From Aquincola tertiaricarbonis (GTDB lineage Bacteria; Pseudomonadota; Gammaproteobacteria; Burkholderiales; Burkholderiaceae_C): a DNA stretch of 64,000 nt. The translations under genes were made by a program, and so were the position numbers. The stretch covers positions 806,001 through 870,000 of the forward strand of contig NZ_CP097636.1 in the NCBI RefSeq assembly GCF_023573145.1, given 5' to 3'. The stretch's first letter is position 1, and each line of letters begins with the position of its first letter. Of this stretch, positions 25,520-36,094 are shown piece after piece. The notes below the pieces were generated by a model. The model was not told the origin of the DNA. It searched no databases and saw nothing but the letters and a program-made list of their open reading frames with translations.

Positions 25520-25918
25520 TTAAGCTTGCACAACGCCGGACGACGCGCCGCGGTCGGCCACGCCGCTGGCGCCATAGAGGGCGGTGCCCTGGCCGGGCAT
25601 CAGCGCGTCGATAGCGCGGTCGAGTGCGGCGGTGGCGCGGGCCAGGCTCTCGCGCTGGGCCGCCACGCGGCCGCTGGCGGTGGCCAGCCGCTGGCGCAGG
25701 GCCGGCGGCACTCCGCCCTGGCGTGCGGCCTGGGCGAAACGGTTCACCGCGGTGGCCAGCGAACGGTGCAGCTCGGTCGCCTGCTTCTCGATGGCGGCCG
25801 TGTTGCTGTCCTGCAGCGCCTGCCCGAGGCTGCTGAGGTGCAGTTCCACCGCGGCGAGCGCAACCTCCAGCTCCTGGCTCTTGGACGACGGGCCGGCGGT
25901 GGTGGAGGGGTTCAGCAT
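25520..25918 (-). CDS. flgN: FlgN-like flagellar export chaperone
   Basis: A 132-aa all-helical protein placed directly after flgM. FlgN chaperones the hook-filament junction proteins FlgK and FlgL to the export apparatus. Here the assignment rests mostly on position (flgA-flgM-flgN order), size and the helical heptad pattern (LEVALAAVELHLSSLGQAL, then IEKQATELHRSLATAV). The sequence itself diverges strongly from enteric FlgN. It is 23 bp downstream of flgM on the same strand. Repeat copy C follows its stop. Confidence 0.72.
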   Translation of the reverse strand: MLNPSTTAGPSSKSQELEVALAAVELHLSSLGQALQDSNTAAIEKQATELHRSLATAVNRFAQAARQGGVPPALRQRLATASGRVAAQRESLARATAALDRAIDALMPGQGTALYGASGVADRGASSGVVQA

Positions 25919-25941
25919 GGCGGCGAAAGCTGCGGGGTTGA

Positions 25942-26238
25942 TCAGTGGGAACCGCGGCTCAGCAGTTCCTGGGCGTTGGAGATCAGCTTGTCGGCGATGG
26001 CTTCAGGATTGACCTTGTACTGGCCGTCGCGGATGGCGTTGGAGATGCGCTCCACCTTGGCCGCGTCGAACTCGGCACTGCCGTCGCCCAGCGACTTCGC
26101 GGTGGACGACAAGGTCACCTGCGCGCTGGCCTCCGGGGTGGCGGCTTTCTCGGGCTTGGCAGCGGGGGCGGCGGTGGGCGCATTGCGCTCACCGGTCACC
26201 GGCGCCAGCGCCTTGTTGTCGATGGAACCGATTTTCAT
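25942..26238 (-). CDS. flgM: Anti-sigma-28 factor FlgM
   Basis: A 98-aa protein that binds and inhibits sigma-28 (FliA) until it is exported through the finished hook-basal body. The start MKIGSIDNK is typical. The N-terminal half is Ala/Pro-rich and disordered. The C-terminal half has the sigma-binding pattern: VTLSSTAKSL, then AAKVERISNAIRDGQYKVNPEAIADKLI in pieces (VERISNAIRDGQYKVN). AGGAG precedes the ATG. It lies between flgA and flgN on the minus strand, 100 bp after the flgA stop, so it may have its own promoter. Confidence 0.93.
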   Translation of the reverse strand: MKIGSIDNKALAPVTGERNAPTAAPAAKPEKAATPEASAQVTLSSTAKSLGDGSAEFDAAKVERISNAIRDGQYKVNPEAIADKLISNAQELLSRGSH

Positions 26239-26338
26239 GGGGTGCTCCTGTCAGCGGGGAGGGGCCGCCTTTTCAACATGCTCGTTGTATCGGTGGCCAC
26301 TGACGGGACTTTAGGGCTTGCGGGCTGTAATTTGTGGA

Positions 26339-27103
26339 TCACAACGTCACCTCCACCTGGCGTTCCGCCACGGCCACACCGTTGAGCACGCGCCCGTTTT
26401 CGGTGCGAACGCGCACGACTTGACCCTCGATACCGGGGGTCATCGCCTGCGCTTCGCCGGCCACGCTGTAGCCCTGGCCCTGCGCCACCACCTTGACGGT
26501 GTCGCCGGCGGCGAACCACTGGCGGGCGCGCAAGTCGCGCTGGTGCAACGCTTCTCCGGCCGCCAGCGGGCGCGCCAGCGTGCGGCCGACGGCCAGCACC
26601 GTGTCGCGCACGGCCGGCGACGGGTCGGCCGCGATGTCGGTTTCGGTCAGCTGCAGGTCGCCGGCTTCCAGCGTGGCACCGGTAGGCAGCGCCCGCGTGG
26701 CCACCAGGGAAGGCGCATACACCTGCACGGTGACGGGCAGGAAGACGTTCCAGCGGGTGGGCCCCTGCAGGCAGCGCAGCCCGATGCGGGCCTTGCCCCA
26801 CAGGCGCACGCCGGTGGGCAGGTAGGGCTGCACCTGCTGGCAGGGGGCCAGCTTCAGGCGCGGGTCCAGCTCGCCCAGCTCGATCTCCACCCGCATGCCG
26901 GGCACCGCGGTGCGTGAGGCGGCCTGGGCCAGCTCGCGCACCTGGCGCGCCAGTTCGGCGTCCACGCCGCGCGGCGGCGGCGTTTCGCCGGCCCAGGCGA
27001 CCCCCAGGCCGGCGGCCAGCAGGGGCAGCGCGGCCCATGCCCGGCGCGCGGCGGCAAGCGGATGCCGACGGCGTTGGGCGAGGGGGCGGGCGGGAGATTC
27101 CAC
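26339..27103 (-). CDS. flgA: Flagellar P-ring assembly chaperone FlgA
   Basis: About 254 aa. FlgA is a periplasmic chaperone for FlgI, which builds the P ring. A signal peptide with an Arg-rich start and core WAALPLLAAGLGVAWA is present. The C-terminal ~130 residues form the SAF domain and FlgA core (VATRALPTGATLEAGDLQLTETDI, then GRTLARPLAAGEALHQRDL and VRVRTENGRVLNGVAV). No ATG lies near the signal peptide: GTG at 27103 or TTG at 27112 are the best in-frame starts, neither with a strong ribosome binding site. The gene diverges from flgB across a ~145-bp spacer that should hold both promoters. Confidence 0.9.
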   Translation of the reverse strand: MESPARPLAQRRRHPLAAARRAWAALPLLAAGLGVAWAGETPPPRGVDAELARQVRELAQAASRTAVPGMRVEIELGELDPRLKLAPCQQVQPYLPTGVRLWGKARIGLRCLQGPTRWNVFLPVTVQVYAPSLVATRALPTGATLEAGDLQLTETDIAADPSPAVRDTVLAVGRTLARPLAAGEALHQRDLRARQWFAAGDTVKVVAQGQGYSVAGEAQAMTPGIEGQVVRVRTENGRVLNGVAVAERQVEVTL

Positions 27104-27248
27104 GGCAGCCAATGTAGGGCCGCACGGGCGTGCGCAGGCCGCGAAGTGGCGGCGGAAGACCCCGCTATTCGCGCTGATGGCGCCGACACCCGCTGCCGAC
27201 AATGGGCCGCAACCGGTAGACCCGGCAGAGCCCATCCGAGGGACTTCG

Positions 27249-27659
27249 ATGATCGAACGCCTCACCGACACGCTGAACTTCCAGACGCAGGCCTTGCAGC
27301 TGCGCTCGGAACGCCAGCAGATGATCGCCAGCAACATCGCCAACGCGGACACGCCGGGCTATGTGGCGCGCGACATGAACTTCTCGCAGGCGCTGCGCCA
27401 GGCGGTCGGCGACCGCAGTGCCGCCTCGCAGCTCAAGACCACGGCCGCCGGCCACCTGCCCACCGGTATCGGCAGCCTGGGCGGTGGAGTTGAGGCCCGT
27501 TACGCGGCCGCGGCGCAGACCAACCTGGACCGCAACACCGTCGACATGGACCGCGAACGCGCCACCTTCGTGGACAACACGCTGAAGTACGAGGCCTCGC
27601 TGCGCTTCATCAACGGCAGCGTGCGCACGATGCTGGACGCCATCAAGGGGCAGCAGTGA
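27249..27659 (+). CDS. flgB: Flagellar basal-body rod protein FlgB
   Basis: A 136-aa proximal rod subunit exported by the flagellar type III system. The N-terminus has the rod/hook signature (LRSERQQMIASNIANADTPGY) and the C-terminal helix ends YEASLRFINGSVRTML. A GAGGGA site lies 5 bp before the ATG at 27249. The longer open frame upstream covers the flgA-flgB spacer and is not real. First gene of flgBCDEF. A GCCGACAA box at 27195-27202 resembles a sigma-28 -10 element but lacks a matching -35. Confidence 0.96.
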   Translation: MIERLTDTLNFQTQALQLRSERQQMIASNIANADTPGYVARDMNFSQALRQAVGDRSAASQLKTTAAGHLPTGIGSLGGGVEARYAAAAQTNLDRNTVDMDRERATFVDNTLKYEASLRFINGSVRTMLDAIKGQQ

Positions 27660-27696
27660 TGGCTGATTCGGCGTACCCGACGAACCGGGGGCTCCA

Positions 27697-28167
27697 ATGA
27701 GCATGTTCCAGATCTTCAATGTGTCCGGTAGTGCGGTCAGCGCGCAAAGCCAGCGCCTGAACACCGTGGCCTCCAACCTGGCCAACGTGGACACCGTGGC
27801 CGGCCCCGACGGTACGGCCTACAAGGCGCGGCAGGTGGTCTTCCAGACCGAGCTGATGGGCGCGCGCCAGACGCAGCGGCCCATGGGCACGGGCATCGGC
27901 CCGATGGACCCGGCCACCGAAGGCGTGGTGGGGGCGGCCGGCGTGCGCGTCTCCACCGTGGTGGAGGACAACAGCCCCGGCCGCCGGGTGCACGACCCCA
28001 AGAACCCCAGCGCCGATGCCGACGGCTACGTGACGTACAGCAACGTCAATGCGGTCGAGGAGATGGTCAACATGATCTCCGCCTCGCGCAGCTACCAGAA
28101 CAACATCGAAGTGATGAACACCGCCAAGACCCTGCTGCAGAAGACGCTGCAGATGGGCCAAGGCTGA
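27697..28167 (+). CDS. flgC: Flagellar basal-body rod protein FlgC
   Basis: A 156-aa rod subunit. The N-terminal signature is SAVSAQSQRLNTVASNLANVDT; the C-terminus is VNAVEEMVNMISASRSYQNNIEVMNTAKTLL in pieces (MISASRSYQNNIEVMN). It is ~20 residues longer than enteric FlgC, from an acidic/glycine insert around residues 55-85. 37 bp after flgB. Confidence 0.96.
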   Translation: MSMFQIFNVSGSAVSAQSQRLNTVASNLANVDTVAGPDGTAYKARQVVFQTELMGARQTQRPMGTGIGPMDPATEGVVGAAGVRVSTVVEDNSPGRRVHDPKNPSADADGYVTYSNVNAVEEMVNMISASRSYQNNIEVMNTAKTLLQKTLQMGQG

Positions 28168-28191
28168 TCCGCCCGCTGAACCAGGAACACC

Positions 28192-28857
28192 ATGACCACC
28201 ACCTCCACGACGCCGGTGTCCGGCGTCACGTTCAACGGCAGCAGCTTCAACTACACCGGCACCGAGACGGCCGAGGCCACGGACGGTAGCGACCGCTTCC
28301 TGAAGCTGCTGGTGGCGCAGATGCAGAACCAGGACCCGTTGAACCCGATGGACAACGCCCAGGTGACCAGCCAGATGGCGCAGATCAGCACCGTCACCGG
28401 CGTGGAGAAGCTCAACACCACCGTCAACGGCCTCAACGCGCAGTTCGTGCAGATGCAGGCGCTGCAGGGCGCCACGCTGGTGGGCAGCGAGGTGGTGGTG
28501 GCCGGCAACAAGCTCACCACCAGCGAGGACGGCAAGATCCAGGGCGCCTACGACCTGGGTGGCGCAGCCGACACCGTGAAGGTGGAAGTGCTGTCGGGCA
28601 GCGGCCAGGTGATCGACACCATCAACATCGGCGCCGAGAAGTCGGGCCGCCACAGCTTCGAATGGACGCCGTCCGAAGGTGTCAGCGCCTCCAACGGCAA
28701 GACCTTCCGTGTGGTGGCCAAGAGCGGCACCTCCGACGTCAGCGTGACCACGCTGATGCGCGACAAGGTGGACGCGGTGACCACCGGCGACACGCTGCAG
28801 CTGGAGCTGCGCAATGCCGGCACCGTGAAGTACACCGACATCAAGTCCTTCAACTGA
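28192..28857 (+). CDS. flgD: Flagellar hook assembly scaffold FlgD
   Basis: A 221-aa hook-cap protein needed for FlgE polymerisation and later discarded. The N-terminal export and assembly block is FLKLLVAQMQNQDPLNPMDN. The C-terminal half has the FlgD Tudor/FnIII-like fold, with GAYDLGGAADTVKVEVL and SFEWTPSEG. It is 24 bp after flgC with an AGGAA site. Confidence 0.96.
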   Translation: MTTTSTTPVSGVTFNGSSFNYTGTETAEATDGSDRFLKLLVAQMQNQDPLNPMDNAQVTSQMAQISTVTGVEKLNTTVNGLNAQFVQMQALQGATLVGSEVVVAGNKLTTSEDGKIQGAYDLGGAADTVKVEVLSGSGQVIDTINIGAEKSGRHSFEWTPSEGVSASNGKTFRVVAKSGTSDVSVTTLMRDKVDAVTTGDTLQLELRNAGTVKYTDIKSFN

Positions 28858-28880
28858 TCCACTGACCGCGGGACCGCACC

Positions 28881-30149
28881 ATGAGCTTCCAGCAAGGCCT
28901 GTCGGGCCTGAACGCCAGCAGCAAGAACCTCGATGTCATCGGCAACAACATTGCCAATGCCAACACCTTCGGCGCCAAGACCTCGCGCGCCGAATTCGCC
29001 GACATGTACGCCACCGCCCTCAACGGCACCGGCACCAACAACATCGGCATCGGCGTCAACCTGCAGACGGTGGCGCAACAGTTCACGCAGGGCAACATCA
29101 CCAGCACCGAGAACGCGATGGACCTGTCCATCAACGGCGGCGGCTTCTTCCAGGTGACCGATGGCCTGAACCCGGTGATGTACACCCGCAACGGCCAGTT
29201 CAAGGTCGACCGTGAAGGCAACATCGTCAACAACGACCAGCTCAAGCTGATGGGCTACCCCGCCGACGGCGCGGGCGTCATCCAGCCCGGCCTGGCCCAG
29301 CCGCTGAAGCTGCCCACGGCCGGCATCGCGCCGCAGCCCACCACCACCATCGACCTGGAAATGAACCTCGATGCGCGGCTGGGCGTCACGGCGCCCACCA
29401 GTGGCGTGGCCATCGACTTCACCAACGCCACCACCTACAACAACGCCACCTCGCAGACGCTGTACGACGCCAAGGGCCAGGAAGTGGCGATGACCTACTA
29501 CTTCCAGAAGGCGGCCTCCCCGGCCGACACCTGGAACGTGTTCGCCACCGCCAACGGCACCTCGGTGGCCGGCACCAATGCAGCCCCGCAGCCGGTGACC
29601 ACCCTCAATTTCACCAGCAACGGTGGCACGGTCACCAGCCCCACCGGGGCCATCAGCATCGACATCCCGGCCTCCACCAACACTGCGGGCGCCGCCACCC
29701 TGCCCATCACCGGCATCCAGCTCGACCTGAGCAAGTCCACGCAGTACGGCTCGGGCTTCCGCGTCACCGACCTGTCGCAGGACGGTTATTCGGCCGGCAC
29801 GCTGTCGGGCATCTCGGTGGAAGACAGCGGCATCGTGATGGCGCGCTACTCCAACGGCGAGAGCAAGCCGGTGGGCCAGGTGGAACTGGCCAACTTCCGC
29901 AACACGCAGGGCCTGCAGCCGCTGGGCGGCAACCTGTGGGCGCGCACCTTCGCGTCGGGCGACCCCATCGTCAACGTGCCGGGTGAAGGCACCATGGGCA
30001 AGCTGCAGGCCGGTGCGCTGGAAGAATCGAACGTGGACCTGACCGGTGAGCTGGTGAACATGATCACCGCGCAGCGCATCTACCAGGCCAATGCGCAGAC
30101 CATCAAGACGCAGGACCAGGTGCTGCAGACCCTGGTGAACCTGCGCTGA
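28881..30149 (+). CDS. flgE: Flagellar hook protein FlgE
   Basis: A 422-aa hook subunit. The N-terminus FQQGLSGLNASSKNLDVIGNNIANANTFG and the C-terminus LVNMITAQRIYQANAQTIKTQD (read in parts) are the conserved D0 helices that pack in the hook core. The middle region (residues ~150-330), Thr/Asn-rich, is the variable surface-exposed D1-D2 part. 23 bp after flgD. Length is normal for beta-proteobacteria. Confidence 0.97.
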   Translation: MSFQQGLSGLNASSKNLDVIGNNIANANTFGAKTSRAEFADMYATALNGTGTNNIGIGVNLQTVAQQFTQGNITSTENAMDLSINGGGFFQVTDGLNPVMYTRNGQFKVDREGNIVNNDQLKLMGYPADGAGVIQPGLAQPLKLPTAGIAPQPTTTIDLEMNLDARLGVTAPTSGVAIDFTNATTYNNATSQTLYDAKGQEVAMTYYFQKAASPADTWNVFATANGTSVAGTNAAPQPVTTLNFTSNGGTVTSPTGAISIDIPASTNTAGAATLPITGIQLDLSKSTQYGSGFRVTDLSQDGYSAGTLSGISVEDSGIVMARYSNGESKPVGQVELANFRNTQGLQPLGGNLWARTFASGDPIVNVPGEGTMGKLQAGALEESNVDLTGELVNMITAQRIYQANAQTIKTQDQVLQTLVNLR

Positions 30150-30183
30150 CGGCCGCGCCGGCCGCTGATTCGGGGAGCGCGCG

Positions 30184-30912
30184 ATGGACCGCATGATCTA
30201 CCTGTCGATGTCGGGCGCCAAGGCGGCCATGCAGCGGCAGGACGTGCTTTCGCACAACCTGGCCAATGCCACCACCACCGGCTTCCGCGCCGAGCTGCAG
30301 GCCTTCCGCGCGGTGCCCATCCGTGGCGACGGCGCCACCACCCGGGCCTATGCGCTGGAGTCCACCGTGGGCTACAACCAGCTGCCCGGCGCGGTACAGG
30401 CCACCGGCCGCAACCTGGACGTGGCGATGAAGGGCAACGCCTGGATGGCGGTGCAGGCAGTGGACGGCACCGAGGCCTACACCCGCGCTGGCAACCTGGA
30501 CGTCAATGCCGAAGGCACGCTGATGACCCAGTCCGGCCAGACGGTGCTGGGCGATGGCGGCCCGCTGACCATCCCGCCCAACAGCGAGGTGAGCATCGCC
30601 GCCGATGGCACCGTGAGCGCCAAGGCGGCCGGCCAGGCCGCGGTTCAGGTGGGCCGCATCAAGCTGGTGACACCCGAGGCGCCGATGACGCGGGGTGACG
30701 ACGGCCTGTTCCGCGCCGGCCCCGACCCGCTGGACGCCGACCCCAATGCGCGGCTGCAGGACGGCGCGCTGGAAGGCTCCAACGTCAGCGCGGTGGAAAC
30801 CATGGTGGCGATGATCTCGGCCGGCCGCCAGTTCGAGCAGCAGATGAAGCTGATGCAAACCAGCGAGCGCCAGGAGCAGACGGCCTCGAAGCTGCTGAGC
30901 ACCGGCGGTTGA
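30184..30912 (+). CDS. flgF: Flagellar basal-body rod protein FlgF
   Basis: A 242-aa proximal rod protein. It starts MDRMIYLSMSGAKAAMQRQDVLSHNLANATTTGF (conserved block QDVLSHNLANATTTGF) and ends with VSAVETMVAMISAGRQFEQQM, as FlgF and FlgG do. The shorter length and the DRMIY start favour FlgF. It is the last flagellar gene here: flgG, expected next, is absent, and repeat copy D follows 4 bp after the stop. Confidence 0.94.
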   Translation: MDRMIYLSMSGAKAAMQRQDVLSHNLANATTTGFRAELQAFRAVPIRGDGATTRAYALESTVGYNQLPGAVQATGRNLDVAMKGNAWMAVQAVDGTEAYTRAGNLDVNAEGTLMTQSGQTVLGDGGPLTIPPNSEVSIAADGTVSAKAAGQAAVQVGRIKLVTPEAPMTRGDDGLFRAGPDPLDADPNARLQDGALEGSNVSAVETMVAMISAGRQFEQQMKLMQTSERQEQTASKLLSTGG

Positions 30913-30916
30913 GGTG

Positions 30917-30987
30917 CCGGTCCCGCCGGGCCGCCCCAAGGGACCGGACGGCCCCTCGGGGGGCCGCGAACGCAGCGAGCTTGGGGG
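30917..30987 (+). repeat. Dispersed hairpin repeat, copy D (short form)
   Basis: Arms CCGGTCCC (30917-30924) and GGGACCGG (30940-30947) around the constant loop; a third arm type in this window. Then GGCCCC-TCG-GGGGCC-type second hairpin and the tail GCGAACGCAGCGAGC-TTGGGGG. The tail ends 6 bp from the stop codon of the retropepsin gene. Confidence 0.85.
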
Positions 30988-30993
30988 TACCAG

Positions 30994-31635
30994 TCAGGGC
31001 TTCTTTTCCAGCCGCAGCGTGTCGTTCACCTGCTTCATCTGGAAGCGGCTCAAGAAGCTGTTGCCCAGCAGCACGAAGGGCATCTGCTCGGGCAGTACCA
31101 CCGCGGGCACCTGGTACACCTCGGCCCCGCCCACGCGCACCGAGGTGAGCACCACCTGGTGCACCGGCACCGGGCCGTTGGCCGTCTGCGTCATGCCGCG
31201 CGGGCCACGCTTGTAGTCCAGGCCGATGCGGTCGGCCTCGGCCTGCGACAGGGCCACCACGCTGGCGCCGGTGTCCACCATGAACTGCACCGTCTTGCCA
31301 TTGATCTGGCCACCCGACATGAAGTGGCCGCCCGGCCCGGCGGTGAGCACCACCTCGCTGTCGGTGCGGGCGGCGCCGGCACCGCCCAGGTTCACGGGCG
31401 CGGCGCCGATGCGCAATAGCAACTGGCTGCCGCCCACCTCCACCCGTGCGCCATCGGCCGCCACCGACAGCAGCTTGACGCCGCCATGGCTGCTGCCCAC
31501 GGTCAGCGTGCGCGGCTGGCCGTCGATGACCAGCAGCGCAGCCCGTTCGCCCATGCTGCCGTTGAGCGAGACCTGCTGCGCCACCGCGGGCAGGGCCGCG
31601 GCCAGACCGGCCAGCAGCCAGGCGATTCGGTGCAT
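30994..31635 (-). CDS. Retropepsin-like aspartic peptidase (clan AA)
   Basis: A 213-aa exported protein. The signal peptide covers about residues 1-19 (ending AVAQ). The C-terminal ~110 residues are a retropepsin-like domain: hydrophobic-VDTGAS with the catalytic Asp121, and the second family block VLLGNSFLSRFQMKQ. Like other bacterial clan AA proteins it has one Asp per chain and would act as a dimer. Residues 20-95 are beta-rich without a known motif. It is 8 bp downstream of yajQ on the minus strand, so the two are probably co-transcribed. Substrate unknown. Confidence 0.88.
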   Translation of the reverse strand: MHRIAWLLAGLAAALPAVAQQVSLNGSMGERAALLVIDGQPRTLTVGSSHGGVKLLSVAADGARVEVGGSQLLLRIGAAPVNLGGAGAARTDSEVVLTAGPGGHFMSGGQINGKTVQFMVDTGASVVALSQAEADRIGLDYKRGPRGMTQTANGPVPVHQVVLTSVRVGGAEVYQVPAVVLPEQMPFVLLGNSFLSRFQMKQVNDTLRLEKKP

Positions 31636-31643
31636 GGCGCCCG

Positions 31644-32141
31644 TCAGTCGCGGAAGTTGTTGAAGGACAGCGGCACGTCGATGTCCTTGCGGATCAGCGC
31701 CATCGCCGCCTGCAGGTCGTCGCGCTTGGCGCCCGTCACGCGCACCGTGTCGCCCTGGATGGCGGCCTGCACCTTGAGCTTGCTCTGCTTGATCAGGCCC
31801 TGCAGCTTCTTGCCCAGCTCGGCGTCGATGCCGGCCTTGAGCACCAGCACCTGCTTGACCTTGTCGCCGCCGATCTTCTCGATCTTGGCGCTGTCGTCGA
31901 TGAAGCGCGCGTCCACGTTGCGCTTGCTCAGCTTGCTGACCAGCACGTCCTTGACCTGGCCGATCTGGAAGTCGCTGTCGCCATAGAGCGTGATGCTCTT
32001 GTCGGTGCCCTTGTCCTGAAGCTCGACCTTGGCGCTGGTGCCCTTGAAGTCGAAGCGGGTGGTGATTTCCTTGCCGGCCTGGTCGACCGCGTTGCGGACC
32101 TCGACGAGATTGGGTTCAAGAACGGTGTCGAAGCTCGGCAT
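31644..32141 (-). CDS. yajQ: YajQ family nucleotide-binding protein
   Basis: A 165-aa protein of the YajQ (UPF0234) family, with two ferredoxin-like lobes. Members bind cyclic di-GMP in Xanthomonas and help control transcription, so a signalling role is possible here too. The family start is [22 protein letters not shown], and [11 protein letters not shown] is at the end. AGGTGG precedes the ATG. The gene diverges from murB with a 70-bp spacer. Confidence 0.95.
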   Translation of the reverse strand: MPSFDTVLEPNLVEVRNAVDQAGKEITTRFDFKGTSAKVELQDKGTDKSITLYGDSDFQIGQVKDVLVSKLSKRNVDARFIDDSAKIEKIGGDKVKQVLVLKAGIDAELGKKLQGLIKQSKLKVQAAIQGDTVRVTGAKRDDLQAAMALIRKDIDVPLSFNNFRD

Positions 32142-32211
32142 GGGACCACCTGGTACAGAGAGAAAAGGACCGTAAGCACAGGCTCACAGGGGAATCGGCG
32201 AAAATTCTGCC

Positions 32212-33257
32212 ATGCAACGCTTGGCACCGGCCCTTCAGATCGAGCACGACGCCAGCCTGCGCGCCTACAACACCTTCGGCCTGCCGGCCGTTGCGCGCAC
32301 CCTGGTCCACATCCGCAGCGCGCTCGACGTGCGGCGTGTGGTCGACCACCCCGAGTTCGGCCGCGCGCCCAAGCTGGTGCTGGGCGGCGGCAGCAACATG
32401 GTCTTCACCCGCGACGTGGCGCCCGTGGTGCTGAAGATGGACGTGCGCGGCCGCCGATTGGTGGAAACGCGCGACGATGCCTTCATCGTCGAAGCCGGGG
32501 CCGGCGAGCCCTGGCACGAGTTCGTCGAATGGACGCTGGCCAACGGCTTTCCGGGGCTGGAGAACCTGGCGCTGATCCCCGGCACCGTGGGCGCTTCGCC
32601 GGTGCAGAACATCGGCGCCTACGGCATCGAGCTGAAAGACCGCTTTGAATCGCTGAGCACCGTGGACCTGGTCACCGGCCGCAGCGTGACGCTGGACGCA
32701 CGCACCTGCGCCTTCGGCTACCGCGACAGCGTGTTCAAGCAGGAGGGTTTCGGCGGCCTGGCCGGCAAGAGCGTGATCACGCATGTGCGCTTCCGCCTGC
32801 CGCGCCCGTGGCAGCCGGTGCTGGGCTACCTGGAGCTGGAGCGCCGCATGCAGGAGTCGGGCAACTTCCAGCCGGATGCGCAGACGGTGTTCGAGTGGGT
32901 GTGCGACATCCGCCGCAGCAAGCTGCCCGACTGGCGCGAGGTGGGCAATGCCGGCAGCTTCTTCAAGAACCCGGTGGTGACGATGGAGCAGTGCCGCGAC
33001 ATCATCGGCCGCGACCCCGAGATCGTGCATTACCCGATGCCCGACGGCACGGTGAAGCTGGCCGCCGGCTGGCTGATCGACGCCTGCGGCTGGAAGGGCA
33101 AGACGGTCGGCCGTGCCGGCGTGTACGAAAAGCAGGCGCTGGTGCTGGTCAACCGTGGCGGCGCCAGCGGCGCAGAGGTGGTGACGCTGGCACGCGCCAT
33201 CCAGGAAAGCGTGTACGGCCGCTTCGGCATCCGGCTCGAGCCCGAGCCCTTGATCGT

Positions 33258-33261
<4 letters not shown>
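32212..33261 (+). CDS. murB: UDP-N-acetylenolpyruvoylglucosamine reductase (MurB)
   Basis: A 349-aa FAD enzyme that reduces UDP-GlcNAc-enolpyruvate to UDP-MurNAc in peptidoglycan synthesis. FAD-binding features are LGGGSNMVF and [18 protein letters not shown]. The substrate-binding part has FGYRDSVFK and the catalytic Ser in [11 protein letters not shown]. The C-terminal Glu block is [13 protein letters not shown]. Length and order fit the type I (E. coli) enzyme. The ATG at 32212 is used. Its TAG stop shares three bases with the stop of the convergent kinase gene in the sequence CTAG. Confidence 0.97.
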
Positions 33262-35536
<2,275 letters not shown>

Positions 35537-35540
<4 letters not shown>

Positions 35541-36049
35541 TGCACCTCGAGCTTGACGAGCTGCCAGGCGCAGCGGCTGAAGTACACCGCCGTGCGCAGC
35601 TCGGGCCGGCGGTCGAAGGGATACATGATGAAGAGCGGGCCCTTGTCACGCACCTGCATCGGCTTGCCGTCCAGCAGCGTCGCCAGCACCACGTCGTAGC
35701 GCATCAGGTCGTCGAACGGGATCTCCACCCGGTAGTCGTTCAGCGCCACCGCCTGCACCTTGTCGCCGCGCGCACCGGCGGCGGCCATCACGTCGCGCAC
35801 CAGGGGGCCGCTGAAACTGCGCGGCGTGGCGTACCAGGGCGTGCGGGTGACGATCTCGGTCTGCGGCAGGCGCTGCAGCATCGGCATGTCGAACGCGGCC
35901 TGCCCGGGCTGGTTGGGCCGGCGCAGGCGGCCGGTGATGGTCAGCAGCACGTCCGAGCCGGGCGCCTCCAGCGCCTGCGCGCGGGACAGGCCGGCACAGC
36001 CCAGCGCCAGGCCGGTGAGCAGGGCAGCGCGTCGGCGAAGCAGAAGCAT
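35537..36049 (-). CDS. Exported sulfite-oxidase-like (molybdopterin domain) protein
   Basis: A 170-aa exported protein. A signal sequence with an Arg-rich start ([19 protein letters not shown]) ends near RAQA. The mature part resembles the oxidoreductase molybdopterin-binding (SUOX) fold: [53 protein letters not shown] and [10 protein letters not shown]. It lacks the cysteine that ligates molybdenum in true sulfite oxidases at the expected place, so it is more likely a ligand-binding domain than an enzyme. It overlaps the kinase gene by 4 bp (GTGA), which points to a two-part sensor. Specificity is unknown. Confidence 0.83.
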
Positions 36050-36094
36050 CGACTGATGAATGCAGGTTGAGGCAGGGCCCCGTTGCGGCGGATT

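Noticed and set aside
27195..27202. Sigma-28 promoter before flgB (GCCGACAA)
   Set aside because: The -10-like box is close to consensus but no TAAA lies 15 bp upstream, and similar CCGACAAT strings occur before unrelated genes (44049, 50179).
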